A stretch of DNA of 64,000 nt from contig CAISWQ010000054.1 in the NCBI GenBank assembly GCA_903889245.1, forward strand, positions 1-64,000. Direction: 5' to 3'. Made by a program: the position numbers and the translations under genes. Shown here piece after piece: positions 36,793-45,783 of this stretch. Source of the DNA: an uncultured Lentisphaerota bacterium (GTDB lineage Bacteria > Verrucomicrobiota > Kiritimatiellia > CAIQIC01). The first letter of the stretch is position 1, and each line of letters begins with the position of its first letter. Below the pieces are notes generated by a model. That model did not search any database. It was not told where the DNA came from and saw only the letters and a program-made list of their open reading frames with translations.

Positions 36793-38013
36793 TCAGTAGG
36801 TCGCGCCGCTATAGGAGGTCTCGCGATGCAGGGTCACGCGACGCAGGGCCGGGAGTTGGGCGCGCAAGGCTTGTTCGGCGCGGGTCTCGAGGTCGCGTTG
36901 TTCCAGGGCTGGTAGATTTAGTTTCAACATCAAGTCCACGGAAAGGTCGGGGCCGTCGGGCGTATCGTCGAGGCGCAGGTCGTGGAATTCCTCGAGACGA
37001 TTTTCGATGGCGCAGAAATCACGCAGAATCTTTTCGGCGGCGGCAAAAGCGGGATGCGAGCGGTCCACGGGGTCCACATGGATGATGACCTTGCTGTCGG
37101 GGATTTCCGTCTCGATCTGACGCTCGACGCGCTCGGCGAGGTCGTGCACGTCGCGCGCGGTGCGGGCGGCGTCCACTTCGATGTGTAGCGAGACCATGTG
37201 CTGGTCGCCATAGGTGCTGACGACGATTTCGTGCGCGCCTTGCACGCCGGTTTGTGCAAGGGCGACCGTACGGATGCGGCCGAGCAAGGCGGGATCGGGC
37301 GCCTCGCCGAGCAACACGTTGATCGAGCGCTTCAGATAGCGTGCGCCGGTGAAGAAGATGAAGCCGGCCACGCCAAGGCCGGCCCAGCCGTCGAGTGCGG
37401 GCAGGCCCAGCCGCGCGCCGAGCAGTCCGAGGAAGACGAGTGCGGTGGAGAGGATGTCGAAGATGTGGTTCCACGCATCGGCGGCGAGTGTCTCGGAGCG
37501 GGTGGCGCGGGCGAGCGCGCGGGTGATCAGCGCCAGCCAGGTTTTGGCGAGCAGCGTCAGGAAGAGCACGGCCAACAGCAGCGGGCTGATGGCGAGCGGA
37601 CAGGGATACAGAAGACGCTGGAGGCCGGCGCGGCCGACCCCGAAGCCGACCGCCAGCAGGGCCAGGGAGAGGATCAGGGTGGCGATATGCTCGATGCGGC
37701 CGTGTCCGAAAGGATGGCCCCGGTCGCGCGGGCGGCGCGACCAGGCAAAGCTCAAGGCGATGACGCTGCTGCTGACAATGTCGGCCGCGTTGTTGACCGC
37801 ATCGGCAAGCAAGGCGATGGAGCCGGAAAGCCAGGCCAGCACGGCTTTGGTCAACGCCAGCAGGCTGCTCAAGCCGACGCTGAACCAGCCTTGGAACATG
37901 CCGAGCCGTTTGCGCGCTTCCGGCTGGGCATAGTTCGGCGTACCCGCCAGCCGGCGCGCCAAGGCGTCGAGGCCCCACAGGAACGGCGGCTTGGCTGGTT
38001 GACTTTCCGGCAT
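36793..38013 (-). CDS. Cation diffusion facilitator family transporter
   Basis: This ~406-aa inner-membrane efflux protein for divalent metals has six hydrophobic segments. Metal-site residues appear in ALLADAVNNAADIVSSS (TM2) and in LAADAWNHIFDILSTA (TM5), the DxxxD/HxxxD-type pairs. HPFGHGRIEHIATL is the conserved post-TM2 loop. A long cytoplasmic C-terminal part contains a second ferredoxin-like region (about 100 aa beyond the usual CTD). The ATG giving MPESQPAKPP was chosen. A GTG 78 bp upstream is possible but adds low-complexity residues. Confidence 0.88.
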   Translation of the reverse strand: MPESQPAKPPFLWGLDALARRLAGTPNYAQPEARKRLGMFQGWFSVGLSSLLALTKAVLAWLSGSIALLADAVNNAADIVSSSVIALSFAWSRRPRDRGHPFGHGRIEHIATLILSLALLAVGFGVGRAGLQRLLYPCPLAISPLLLAVLFLTLLAKTWLALITRALARATRSETLAADAWNHIFDILSTALVFLGLLGARLGLPALDGWAGLGVAGFIFFTGARYLKRSINVLLGEAPDPALLGRIRTVALAQTGVQGAHEIVVSTYGDQHMVSLHIEVDAARTARDVHDLAERVERQIETEIPDSKVIIHVDPVDRSHPAFAAAEKILRDFCAIENRLEEFHDLRLDDTPDGPDLSVDLMLKLNLPALEQRDLETRAEQALRAQLPALRRVTLHRETSYSGATY

Positions 38014-38106
38014 GCCGCGGCACTGTAGCCGCTCTGGCGGCGGCGTGCCAGCCGGAATCGCGCCTGCGCTTGCCGCGCCCACAGGATTCACCTATCCTGC
38101 CGCCCG

Positions 38107-39525
38107 ATGAAGTTGAGCGTCATCATCCCGGTCTTCAATGAGCAATACACCTTGGGCGAGGTCGTGGCCGCAGTGCGCGGCGTGGTCTGGCCGGTTGGTG
38201 TCGAGTGTGAACTTATCATCGTGGACGATGCCTCGACGGATGGCACCGACGCCGTCATCCGCGCACTGGTGGCACAACAGCCGGAACTGATCGCACTGCG
38301 TCAGCCGCGGAACCAGGGCAAGGGCGCCGCGCTCCGCGCCGGCCTCGAGCGTGCAACCGGCGACGTCATCGTTTTTCAGGATGCGGATCTGGAATATGCG
38401 CCCGCGGAACTGCCGCGGTTGCTGGCCCCGATTCTCGCGGGCGAGGCCGATGTGGTTTATGGCTCGCGCTTCCTGACCAGTGAACGGCGGCGTGTGCTTT
38501 ACTATTGGCACAGCCTTGGTAACCGCCTGCTGACGTTGCTCTCCAATATGCTTACCGACCTGAACCTGACGGATATGGAGACCTGCTACAAGATGGCGCG
38601 CGCCGATCTGCTCAAGTCCCTGCCGTTGCGGTGTGACCGGTTCGGCATCGAGCCGGAGTTGACGGCCAAGTTCGCCAAGCGCGGCGCGCGTATCTATGAA
38701 GTGCCGATTTCCTACCGCGGGCGCACCTACCGCGAGGGCAAGAAGATCACGTGGCGTGATGGTTGCAAGGCGCTTGGTGTCATGCTCTGGTTCAAGCTCG
38801 TGGATGATCTCTATGACGAGCGCTACGGCCACGCGATCCTGCACAGCCTCTCCCAGACACACCGCTTCAACCGCTGGATGGCCGACGCCATCCGCCCGTG
38901 GCTGGGTGACCGCGTGCTGGAAATTGGCGCGGGCATGGGCAACCTGACCGAGCAGTTGCTGCCGCGCGCCGCGTACACGGTCAGCGACCTAGATCCGCTG
39001 CATCTGCACTACCTGACAAACCGCTACGCCGCCCACCGAGCCGTGACCGTCAGAAAAGTGGACGTGGCCGACGCCACGCATGCCCAGGGCCTGGAAAACA
39101 GCTTCGACTCGGTCGTCTGCCTGAACGTGCTTGAGCACGTCGAGCGTGACGATGCGGGGATGAAAAATATTTTCAACGCGCTCGTGCCTGGCGGCGCCGC
39201 GCTGATCCTTGTCCCGCGCAGCATGAACCTTTACGGTTCGCTGGATACCGTGCTCGGACATGTGCGCCGGTACACCGCGGCCGAACTGGATCAAAAGTTG
39301 AAGGCCGCGGGTTTCACTGTGGAAAAAATCTTCACGTTCAACCGCCTTGGGGTGCCCGGCTGGTGGCTCAACGGCCGCATCCTCAAGCGGAACCACTTTG
39401 GCAAGTTACAGTTGAAGTTCTACGACGCCTTTGTCTGGCTCTGGCGGTTGCTGGAACACGTCCTGCCGTGGCCCGGCCTCTCCCTGATCGCCGTCGCCCG
39501 CAAGCCGGCGGTCTCGCCGGCCTGA
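38107..39525 (+). CDS. Glycosyltransferase family 2 fused to a SAM methyltransferase
   Basis: This 472-aa protein has two domains. Residues 1-230 are a dolichol-phosphate-mannose-synthase-like GT2 (SVIIPVFNEQYTLGEVV; IIVDDASTDGTD; FQDADLEYAPAE; VYGSRF). Residues 250-465 are a class I methyltransferase (DRVLEIGAGMGNLTEQLL motif I; VVCLNVLEHVERDD; VPGGAALILVPR). No TM anchor is obvious. The role is probably transfer of a sugar to a lipid carrier or glycan plus methylation of the same product. It is divergent from the CDF gene, with 93 bp between them, and 16 bp from the next membrane protein. Confidence 0.85.
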   Translation: MKLSVIIPVFNEQYTLGEVVAAVRGVVWPVGVECELIIVDDASTDGTDAVIRALVAQQPELIALRQPRNQGKGAALRAGLERATGDVIVFQDADLEYAPAELPRLLAPILAGEADVVYGSRFLTSERRRVLYYWHSLGNRLLTLLSNMLTDLNLTDMETCYKMARADLLKSLPLRCDRFGIEPELTAKFAKRGARIYEVPISYRGRTYREGKKITWRDGCKALGVMLWFKLVDDLYDERYGHAILHSLSQTHRFNRWMADAIRPWLGDRVLEIGAGMGNLTEQLLPRAAYTVSDLDPLHLHYLTNRYAAHRAVTVRKVDVADATHAQGLENSFDSVVCLNVLEHVERDDAGMKNIFNALVPGGAALILVPRSMNLYGSLDTVLGHVRRYTAAELDQKLKAAGFTVEKIFTFNRLGVPGWWLNGRILKRNHFGKLQLKFYDAFVWLWRLLEHVLPWPGLSLIAVARKPAVSPA

Positions 39526-39541
39526 TGTCGCAAGGAACCCT

Positions 39542-41281
39542 ATGTTTTTCGTCATGCTGGCGTGGGTTGCTCAGATTCTGCTGTTATGCGGGATCGGCTG
39601 GCTGGTCTATGCGCAACTCTTCCGTCTCAAGGCCGGTGCAGGCTGGTGCCCTCACGATTTCTTCCGCTCCTTCTGGACCGGCTTTGGTGTTCTGATGGCG
39701 GTGGCGCAGGTTTACTCGCTCTGTTTTCCGCTCAAGGGGGCCTTTCTGGCTGTGGCGGCCAGCGTGTCCGCGGTCGGACTTTGGCTGCAGGCCCGTGCGT
39801 GGTGTGCGCGGTCGGGGCATAAACTTGCTGTTGCCAGGGGGCGTCTGGTCCTGTTTGGGCTGCTACTGGTTCTCTGCGCCTTGCGTCTGGCGGCGGGCTT
39901 GGGCTTGCAGGAGTGGAGTGGCGCCTATGACTCGGACCTCTATCACTTTGGCATCGTCCGCTGGGCCAAGGAATTTCCGGCGGTGCCTGGACTCGCCAAC
40001 CTGCACGCGCCGCTGGGCCTCAACTCCACCTATCTGCTCTATGCGGCCATCGTGGATCATGGTCTGTGGTATCGCGAGGCCGCGTGGGTGGTCCCGGGGG
40101 TGTTCGTTGTGATGTTCATGGCCCAGTTGCTGTGGACGCTGCTGTGCGATGCTGCCGCCGCCTGGCGAACAAAAGTTTTCAGCCTGCTGCTCCTCGCTTT
40201 CGCCGCGCTGCTGGTTTTCGACACATTACCCAGCCTCTACTATGACCGGCCGGCCATTATTTTCCTGTGTGTTGCCCTGCTGGAACTGGTGCGACTGGCG
40301 CCAGTCACGGTGTCCAAACCGGAGGCGTTGTCGGGCCTGTTCGTCATGCTGCTGGCCGTCGCGGCGAGTGTCAGCATCAAGCCGATCGGCCTGCTGGCGG
40401 CGGCAGGGCTGGGAGCGCTGGCGCTGGTGTACACGTGGCGCTTGCCGCACCGCGCCGCAGGGGTACGGCTCTTTCTGTTCCCGGTGTTGCTCGCCGTCGG
40501 GATGCTCGCGCGCAACGCGATGCTCTCCGGTTGGCTGCTTTACCCCGCGCCACAAGGGCGTCTGCCCGTGTCATGGGCCATGCCGGAAACATGGGACTCC
40601 TCGGCGCCGTCCGCAGCCATGCATGCGGTTACTGATGGCTATCGGACGTTCCGTGCTTGGGCTCGCCAGCCCGGCCCCGACTACCGCCAGGTGCTGACCG
40701 GTGGCCCATGGGAGTGGTTGCCGGGGTGGTGGCACCGCCATCAGCACGCCATTGAACTAAAGCTGTTGGGGGGCGGATTTTTGTTCCTGCTGCTGGCCCT
40801 GTGGCCCGGCCGGCGACGCGAACCGCCGGGCTGGCTGCCCTATGCCTCGCTGCTGTGCGGGGTTCTACTGGTGTTCTGGTTCTTCACCGCGCCCGACCTG
40901 CGCTTCGGCGAAGGTTTTTTCTGGCTCTGGTTCGCCGTCACGGGCGCCTGGTGGCTGACGCGTCTGGGTTCGTCTCCTCTCGCGTTGACGGCCGGAGGGC
41001 TGTTGGTGCTGGCGGCGCTGCTGCTGACGCATCCACGCTGGCTGTGGCCGGAGAAAACCGGTTGGTGGAAAATCGGCCATGCGTTGGAAGCCCGCTATCA
41101 CTCCGTCATCATCAACAACGGCCAGCAACCACCGCTACAAGTTTTTGTACCAGACAACGACGACCGGATGGGCGACGCCCCGCTGCCGCACACGCCCTAT
41201 CCGATGGATGCGCTCTGTTGGCGGGTACCGGGCCATCTGCGTTACGGCTTCTATATCTCCCAACCCGCTGGCAAGCCCTGA
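39542..41281 (+). CDS. Polytopic membrane protein (LIC_10190-like, GT-C-like)
   Basis: This 579-aa protein has many hydrophobic segments (about 12). The loop DSDLYHFGIVRWAKEFPAVPGLANLHAPLGLNSTYLL after the third segment matches the conserved first loop of LIC_10190-type and GT-C-like membrane proteins, where an Asp is the putative catalytic residue. It may use the lipid-linked sugar made by the preceding GT2-methyltransferase to modify an exported glycan or protein (inference from order). No known pathway can be named. Confidence 0.65.
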   Translation: MFFVMLAWVAQILLLCGIGWLVYAQLFRLKAGAGWCPHDFFRSFWTGFGVLMAVAQVYSLCFPLKGAFLAVAASVSAVGLWLQARAWCARSGHKLAVARGRLVLFGLLLVLCALRLAAGLGLQEWSGAYDSDLYHFGIVRWAKEFPAVPGLANLHAPLGLNSTYLLYAAIVDHGLWYREAAWVVPGVFVVMFMAQLLWTLLCDAAAAWRTKVFSLLLLAFAALLVFDTLPSLYYDRPAIIFLCVALLELVRLAPVTVSKPEALSGLFVMLLAVAASVSIKPIGLLAAAGLGALALVYTWRLPHRAAGVRLFLFPVLLAVGMLARNAMLSGWLLYPAPQGRLPVSWAMPETWDSSAPSAAMHAVTDGYRTFRAWARQPGPDYRQVLTGGPWEWLPGWWHRHQHAIELKLLGGGFLFLLLALWPGRRREPPGWLPYASLLCGVLLVFWFFTAPDLRFGEGFFWLWFAVTGAWWLTRLGSSPLALTAGGLLVLAALLLTHPRWLWPEKTGWWKIGHALEARYHSVIINNGQQPPLQVFVPDNDDRMGDAPLPHTPYPMDALCWRVPGHLRYGFYISQPAGKP

Positions 41282-41296
41282 TTCCGCGCAACCTTC

Positions 41297-41343
41297 TTCC
41301 AAGGATTGGAAAGGTGAAGAGACGATTTTCCCAAGCCTTGGAA
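41297..41343. repeat. TTCCAA-N3-TTGGAA palindrome pair between convergent genes
   Basis: Cores start at 41297 (TTCCAAGGATTGGAA) and 41328 (TTCCCAAGCCTTGGAA), 31 bp apart. They fill the 70-bp gap between the ends of two convergent genes, so here the element lies at 3' ends rather than upstream of a start. It may act as a bidirectional transcript end. Confidence 0.85.
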
Positions 41344-41351
41344 GCCGGTAA

Positions 41352-42017
41352 TCAGGCCGCGAAGGTTGCGACCAGGGCCGCGAAGTTCGCACAGTGCCGG
41401 TCGGGTTGCTCCGCGCCGGTCTCGCCGAGGCCGTAGGCGACGAAGACGCTGCGGACGCCGGCGCGGCGCGCGGCCTCGAGGTCGGTGTGATGGTCGCCGA
41501 TCATCCACGTCTCCGCCGGCGTGGCGCCGGCGCGGCGCATGGCCTCGCACAACGGCGCGGGGTCGGGCTTGAGCGCCGTGGTGTCGCCATCGCCGAGGAT
41601 GCAGCAGAAGAGGTCCGCGACGCCGAGCCGCGCGAGCAGTGCGCGGCAAAAATCGGCGGGCTTGTTGCTGATGACGGCGAGCTGCCAGCCGGCGGCGCGC
41701 AGTCGGCGCAGGCCCTCCGCGACGCCGGGGAAGAGCGCGGTGGTGTCGTGCATGTGGTGCGCGTAGTAGCCGCGGTACTTGGCGAGCGCGGTCCCGAAGT
41801 CGGTCGGATGGCCTTGCAGGGCGCGCTCGACGAGTTTGCGGACGCCATCGCCGACGTAACGGCGGACGGTGCTGGCGGGGAGCGGCGTGAGGTGAAAATC
41901 GCCGCGCAGCCGGTTGACGGCGGTGGTGAGGTCGCCGACGGAATCAATCAGCGTGCCGTCGAGGTCAAAGATGAGCAGCCGGCCACGGGGCGGCACGACG
42001 GGAGCGGAGGTTTTCAC
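41352..42017 (-). CDS. gph: HAD-family phosphatase, phosphoglycolate phosphatase type
   Basis: This 221-aa protein has HAD motif I LIFDLDGTLIDS, motif II AVISNKP, motif III Lys in TALKPDP and motif IV MIGDHHTDLEAA. A helical cap lies between motifs I and II, as in Gph-type enzymes. The likely reaction is dephosphorylation of 2-phosphoglycolate from DNA repair or metabolism, but related sugar phosphates are possible. It is 6 bp downstream of ssb on the same strand. Confidence 0.85.
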   Translation of the reverse strand: MKTSAPVVPPRGRLLIFDLDGTLIDSVGDLTTAVNRLRGDFHLTPLPASTVRRYVGDGVRKLVERALQGHPTDFGTALAKYRGYYAHHMHDTTALFPGVAEGLRRLRAAGWQLAVISNKPADFCRALLARLGVADLFCCILGDGDTTALKPDPAPLCEAMRRAGATPAETWMIGDHHTDLEAARRAGVRSVFVAYGLGETGAEQPDRHCANFAALVATFAA

Positions 42018-42023
42018 GGCGGT

Positions 42024-42452
42024 TCAGAACGGATCGGGACCGCCCGGCGCGTCCTCGGCGGGCGGCGGCGGTGGAGCGGAGGGCGGTCGCTCGCCACCGG
42101 CGGCGCCATTGCCCTCGCGGCGCGGGCCGCTCAAGAACTGGATACGGTCGGCGCGGACGCGGAGCTTGCTGCGCTTCTCGCCTTCCTTGCTTTCCCACTG
42201 GTCGAGCTGCAGCCGGCCCTCGATGAGGACGGGCGAGCCCTTGTGCAGATATTGCTGGCAGACCTCGGCCTGCCGGCCCCAGGCCACGACATCCACATAG
42301 GTGACGATCTCCTGCATCTCGCCGTTTTTGTTTTTGTACTTCTCGTTGATCGCCATGCCGAGATCGGCGACGGTCGCGCCGCCGGGCGTATTGCGCACCT
42401 GCGGATCGCGCGTGAGGTTGCCGACGAGGATGACGTAGTTGAGGGATGCCAT
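42024..42452 (-). CDS. ssb: Single-stranded DNA-binding protein
   Basis: This 142-aa protein has an OB-fold in residues 1-105 (MASLNYVILVGNLTRDPQVRNTPGG; VDVVAWGRQAEVCQQYLHKGSPVLIEGRL). A Pro/Gly-rich linker follows, ending GGPDPF, a shortened version of the acidic DDDIPF tip that recruits repair proteins. CAGGAGAGTAACC precedes the ATG, a strong ribosome site. Length is on the short side of the family. Confidence 0.95.
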   Translation of the reverse strand: MASLNYVILVGNLTRDPQVRNTPGGATVADLGMAINEKYKNKNGEMQEIVTYVDVVAWGRQAEVCQQYLHKGSPVLIEGRLQLDQWESKEGEKRSKLRVRADRIQFLSGPRREGNGAAGGERPPSAPPPPPAEDAPGGPDPF

Positions 42453-42492
42453 GGTTACTCTCCTGATGATGTGCTGTGCATATCGTGCGCGG

Positions 42493-42521
42493 CTTATAGC
42501 CTAGTTCCGGGGGTGAGGAAA
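42493..42521 (-). promoter_or_regulatory. Candidate promoter for ssb-gph
   Basis: On the minus strand TTTCCT and TATAAG are separated by 17 bp, about 40 bp ahead of the ssb start. The -10 is good and the -35 weak. The 81-bp gap upstream of ssb holds nothing else recognisable. Confidence 0.3.
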
Positions 42522-42533
42522 GATAAAACGCGT

Positions 42534-44216
42534 TCAATAGCGGAAGCTGCTGCGGCCGATGAATTCGCGCAACAGCGAGGTCGGCGGGATGAGCGCATCG
42601 CTGATGCCGAGGAAGCAGCCGAGAAACTCCTGCAGGCGGCGCGCCTCGGCGTATTCGGGATGCGTCGGCTTCACGCCGGCGAGCAGCGGCTCCACGAGGA
42701 GCTTGAGCACGGCCAGCTCATAGTCGAGCGCCGAGTTGAACGCGGCATCCACCGCGGCCTGGAAGGGGAAAATCCAGCGGCGCTCGCCGCGCTGCACGTT
42801 GGGCCACATCTGGAGCGTCTCCAGCGCGTTGTGGCCGCGGAACTGGTGGTCGCGCACCAGCCGCCGCACCAGCCGGTTGTCGGTGGTCGAGATGCGCGTG
42901 TTGCAGTCGAGGTTGAGCTGCGTCAGCGCGCTGACGTAGATGCGGAACTTGTGCTCCAGCGGGATCGCCGCCGTCAGTTGCGGGTTGAGCGCGTGCGTGC
43001 CCTCGATGACAACGAGCTGGCCCTCCTCCAGCTTCAGGCGCTCGCCGCGAAACTCGCGCTTGCCGGCCTCGAAGTTGAAGCGCGGCGGCTCGATCTCCTC
43101 GCCGCGGTCGAGCTTGCCGAGGTTCGCCTGCAGCAGCGGCAGATCAATCGCGCCGAGATGCTCGAAGTCGAACTGGCCGTCGGCGTCGCGCGGCGTGTGC
43201 TCGCGGTCCACGAAGTAGTCATCGGTCGAGAGCGTCACCGGCCGCAGGCCGTTGACCTGCAACTGCACGGTCAGGCGCTTGGCGAACGTGGTCTTGCCGG
43301 AGGAGGAAGGGCCCGCGATCAGCACCCAGCGCGTCTGGTCACGCCGCGCGGTGATCTGGTCGGCGAGTTGCGCGAGCTTCTTCTCGTGCAGCGCCTCGGT
43401 GATCTTGATGAAGTCGCGGATGCCGTCGTTGACGATCAGCTCGTTGAGCTTGCCGACCGTGCTGACGCCGAGGATGCGGCCCCACTTCTTGTGTTCCTGA
43501 AAAATCTGGAACAGGTGCGGCCGGCGCCGGAAGGGCGCGGTCTGCTGGGGCTTGCGCCGGTCGGGGAACTGGATGACGAAGCCGGGCGGGTAGGGGACCA
43601 GCTTGAAGGCGCCCAGTCCGCCGGTGTGCTCGACCACGACGCCGTGCGCGAGGTCGCTGAAGCCGTCGCACCAGTTGATGACCACCTTGTGCGGGTTGCG
43701 GAAATCGAGCAGGTGATATTTGTCCAGTTGCCGCTCATGCTCGAACTGCGCCAGTGCCGCGGTGTAGGCCAGCTTGCGGCGTTCGATCGGCAGGTCGGCG
43801 TCCACGAGTTCGCGCATCCGGCGCTCGATGGCGTGGATCTGGCCGGGCTTGATGCCGTTGTGTTCGCCGAGCGCGAAGTTGCAGAAGTAGCCGGTCGCCA
43901 GCGAATGCTCGATGGTGAAGCACGCCTCCGGGAACACCTCGCGCACGGCCTTCGCCAGCAGGAAGCAGAGCGAGCGCACGTACATCCGCCAGCCGTGTTC
44001 ATCGGCCGCGGTCAAAAAGCGCACCGCGCAGTCGGCGTCGAGCGGATAGGAGAGCGAGTAGATGTCGTTGTTCACCATCGCGCCGAGCACCTCCAGCCCG
44101 TTGGCCGCCGTCGGGCTGTCGAGCAGGTCGCCGACGATGACCGGCGGCCGCCGCTCCAGCACGCGGCCGTCCTCCAGCGTGATGCGGATGCGCTGACTCG
44201 TCTCCGTTTTCGGCAT
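42534..44216 (-). CDS. Nucleoside (uridine-type) kinase with N-terminal tRNA-synthetase-like domain
   Basis: This 560-aa protein has a C-terminal half (from about residue 290) that is a P-loop kinase of the uridine kinase/phosphoribulokinase group: GPSSSGKTTFAKRL, STDDYFVDRE, FEHLGAIDL and a 'VVIEGTHALNPQL' segment. The N-terminal half resembles the TGS and additional domains of threonyl-tRNA synthetase (IRITLEDGRVLERR; 'FTIEHSLATGYFCNFALG'), an arrangement known in bacterial nucleoside kinases. It probably phosphorylates uridine or a related nucleoside. The chosen ATG gives MPKTETSQRIRI after a GCGAGGACACC site. Confidence 0.85.
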   Translation of the reverse strand: MPKTETSQRIRITLEDGRVLERRPPVIVGDLLDSPTAANGLEVLGAMVNNDIYSLSYPLDADCAVRFLTAADEHGWRMYVRSLCFLLAKAVREVFPEACFTIEHSLATGYFCNFALGEHNGIKPGQIHAIERRMRELVDADLPIERRKLAYTAALAQFEHERQLDKYHLLDFRNPHKVVINWCDGFSDLAHGVVVEHTGGLGAFKLVPYPPGFVIQFPDRRKPQQTAPFRRRPHLFQIFQEHKKWGRILGVSTVGKLNELIVNDGIRDFIKITEALHEKKLAQLADQITARRDQTRWVLIAGPSSSGKTTFAKRLTVQLQVNGLRPVTLSTDDYFVDREHTPRDADGQFDFEHLGAIDLPLLQANLGKLDRGEEIEPPRFNFEAGKREFRGERLKLEEGQLVVIEGTHALNPQLTAAIPLEHKFRIYVSALTQLNLDCNTRISTTDNRLVRRLVRDHQFRGHNALETLQMWPNVQRGERRWIFPFQAAVDAAFNSALDYELAVLKLLVEPLLAGVKPTHPEYAEARRLQEFLGCFLGISDALIPPTSLLREFIGRSSFRY

Positions 44217-44232
44217 GGTGTCCTCGCTAACG

Positions 44233-44279
44233 TTCCTAAACTTGGAAGATACTATAGCGGTGTTATCCCAACCTTGAAA
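44233..44279 (-). promoter_or_regulatory. Candidate promoter overlapping two degenerate palindrome cores
   Basis: On the minus strand TTTCAA (44274-44279) and TATAGT (44251-44256) are 17 bp apart, with the kinase start 35 bp beyond the -10. A degenerate core TTCCTAAACTTGGAA (44233-44247) lies just downstream of the -10. A second relic, centred 32 bp away, overlaps the -35. The 146-bp gap to the divergent oxidoreductase gene also holds TTGACT at 44303 and a GC hairpin upstream of that gene. Confidence 0.35.
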
Positions 44280-44363
44280 GCATGGAGAGGGGGAAACCAG
44301 TCTTGACTTTGCGCGGGGCGGCGACAAAGCTCCGCGCAACTTGTCCAACGAAAGGAACCACAC

Positions 44364-45608
44364 ATGAGCGGGACGGTAAGTTATTCGCGGCGGGATTTCA
44401 TGGCCTTGGGCACGGGCGCGGCGTTGAGCGCAGCGCTGGTGGGCCAGGCGCAGACGGCGGCGCCGGCCGCGGCGCCGGTCATCACGCGCAAAATCAAGCT
44501 CGGCCTGATCGGCTGCGGTGGACGCGGCACGTGGATTGCAGCGCTGTTCAAGAAACACGGCGGCTACGACATCGCCGGCGTCGCGGATTATTTCCAGAGC
44601 CAGGCCGACCGCGCGGGCGAGAAGCTCGGCGTCGCGGCCGACAAACGCTTCAGCGGCCTCTCCGCTTACAAGCGCCTGATCGAGAGCGGCGTCGAGGCCA
44701 TCGCGATTGAGTCACCGCCCTATTTCCACCCGGAACAGGCGGCGGCGGGCGTCGCGGCGGGCAAGCACGTCTACTGCGCCAAGCCGGTCGCGGTGGATGT
44801 CCCCGGCTGCCAGAGCATCGCCGCCAGCGGCAAGCAGGCGACCGGGAAGAAGCTCTGCTTCCTCGTGGATTTCCAGTCGCGCTCCACCGACCTCTATATC
44901 GAGGCGCTCCAGCGCGTCCACAACGGCGCGATCGGCAACATCGCGTTTGGCGAGAGCACCTATCATGCGGAGTGCCCGTTCACGCGCTACTTCGACGAAC
45001 TGGGCAAAAAACCCAACGATCCCGAAATGCGCCTGCGCGCGTGGGGCCTCGACCGCGCGCTCTCCGGCGACATCATCACCGAGCAAAACATCCACACGCT
45101 CGACGTGATGAACTGGGTCATGACCAAGCCGCCGCTCGTCGCCACCGGCACCGGCGGCATCAACGCGCGGCCGAAGACCGTCGGCACGTGCTTCGATCAC
45201 TTCTCCGGCCACTTCGACTACGGCGACGGCCTGGGCTTCACCTTCAGCTCGCGCCAGATCGAAGGCCACGGCACCATCCCTGCCGGCATCCGCGTCCGCG
45301 CGTTCGGCAACAAGGGCGTGCTCGAAACCGAATACGGCGGCACGATCATGATTCGCGGCGCGGAGTTCTTCAAGGGCGGCAAGACCTCCGGCATCTACCA
45401 GGCCGGCGCCGAGGTCAACATCGCCGCGTTCTACCGCGACATCATCGCCGGCAACGCCACGAACGTCACGGTCGAGCCGAGCGTGCAGAGCAACCTGATC
45501 ACGATCCTCGGCCGCACCGCCGCCTACACCGGCGCGCCCGTCACGTGGGCCAAGCTCATCGCCAGCACCGACCGCCTCGAAGCCGACCTCAAGGGCCTGA
45601 AGGACTGA
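44364..45608 (+). CDS. Tat-exported Gfo/Idh/MocA family oxidoreductase
   Basis: This 414-aa protein has a twin-arginine signal (SRRDFMALGTGAALSAALVG) at the N-terminus. The Rossmann domain follows: IKLGLIGCGGRGTWIAALF, with VAGKHVYCAKPVAVDV matching the conserved 'GKHVxCEKP'-type motif (here Ala-Lys-Pro). The C-terminal alpha/beta domain contains 'DIITEQNIHTLDVMNWVM' with the likely catalytic His. It probably performs NAD(P)-dependent oxidation or reduction of a sugar or inositol outside the cytoplasm, with a tightly bound cofactor. Such Tat-secreted members are frequent in PVC bacteria. Confidence 0.88.
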   Translation: MSGTVSYSRRDFMALGTGAALSAALVGQAQTAAPAAAPVITRKIKLGLIGCGGRGTWIAALFKKHGGYDIAGVADYFQSQADRAGEKLGVAADKRFSGLSAYKRLIESGVEAIAIESPPYFHPEQAAAGVAAGKHVYCAKPVAVDVPGCQSIAASGKQATGKKLCFLVDFQSRSTDLYIEALQRVHNGAIGNIAFGESTYHAECPFTRYFDELGKKPNDPEMRLRAWGLDRALSGDIITEQNIHTLDVMNWVMTKPPLVATGTGGINARPKTVGTCFDHFSGHFDYGDGLGFTFSSRQIEGHGTIPAGIRVRAFGNKGVLETEYGGTIMIRGAEFFKGGKTSGIYQAGAEVNIAAFYRDIIAGNATNVTVEPSVQSNLITILGRTAAYTGAPVTWAKLIASTDRLEADLKGLKD

Positions 45609-45610
45609 CG

Positions 45611-45645
45611 AACATCGAACACCGAATATCCAACATCGAACATCG
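45611..45645. repeat. Heptamer tandem tract (GAACATC-type), 5 units
   Basis: Units GAACATC, GAACACC, GAATATC, CAACATC and GAACATC are in exact 7-bp register. The tract begins 2 bp after the stop of the oxidoreductase gene. The same unit recurs at 58057-58091. Confidence 0.88.
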
Positions 45646-45674
45646 CAGTGCCTGTGGAGCGTTGGATAGGTGGG

Positions 45675-45783
45675 TTCCAAGGCTTGGAAAAATCCGCGCG
45701 GAAATTTCCAGGCCTTGGAAAATTTGGGGTGAGATTTTCCAAGCCTTGGAAAAATGAACGGATCCGGTTTCCAATCCCTGGAA
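45675..45783. repeat. TTCCAA-N3-TTGGAA palindrome array, 4 copies, entering birA
   Basis: Cores start at 45675, 45706, 45737 and 45769 (31, 31 and 32 bp apart). Spacers 1 and 3 contain the palindromes TCCGCGCGGA and CGGATCCG. The third core ends 2 bp before the birA ATG, so its GGAA lies where a Shine-Dalgarno would be. The fourth core is inside the reading frame and encodes FQSLE. Confidence 0.92.
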
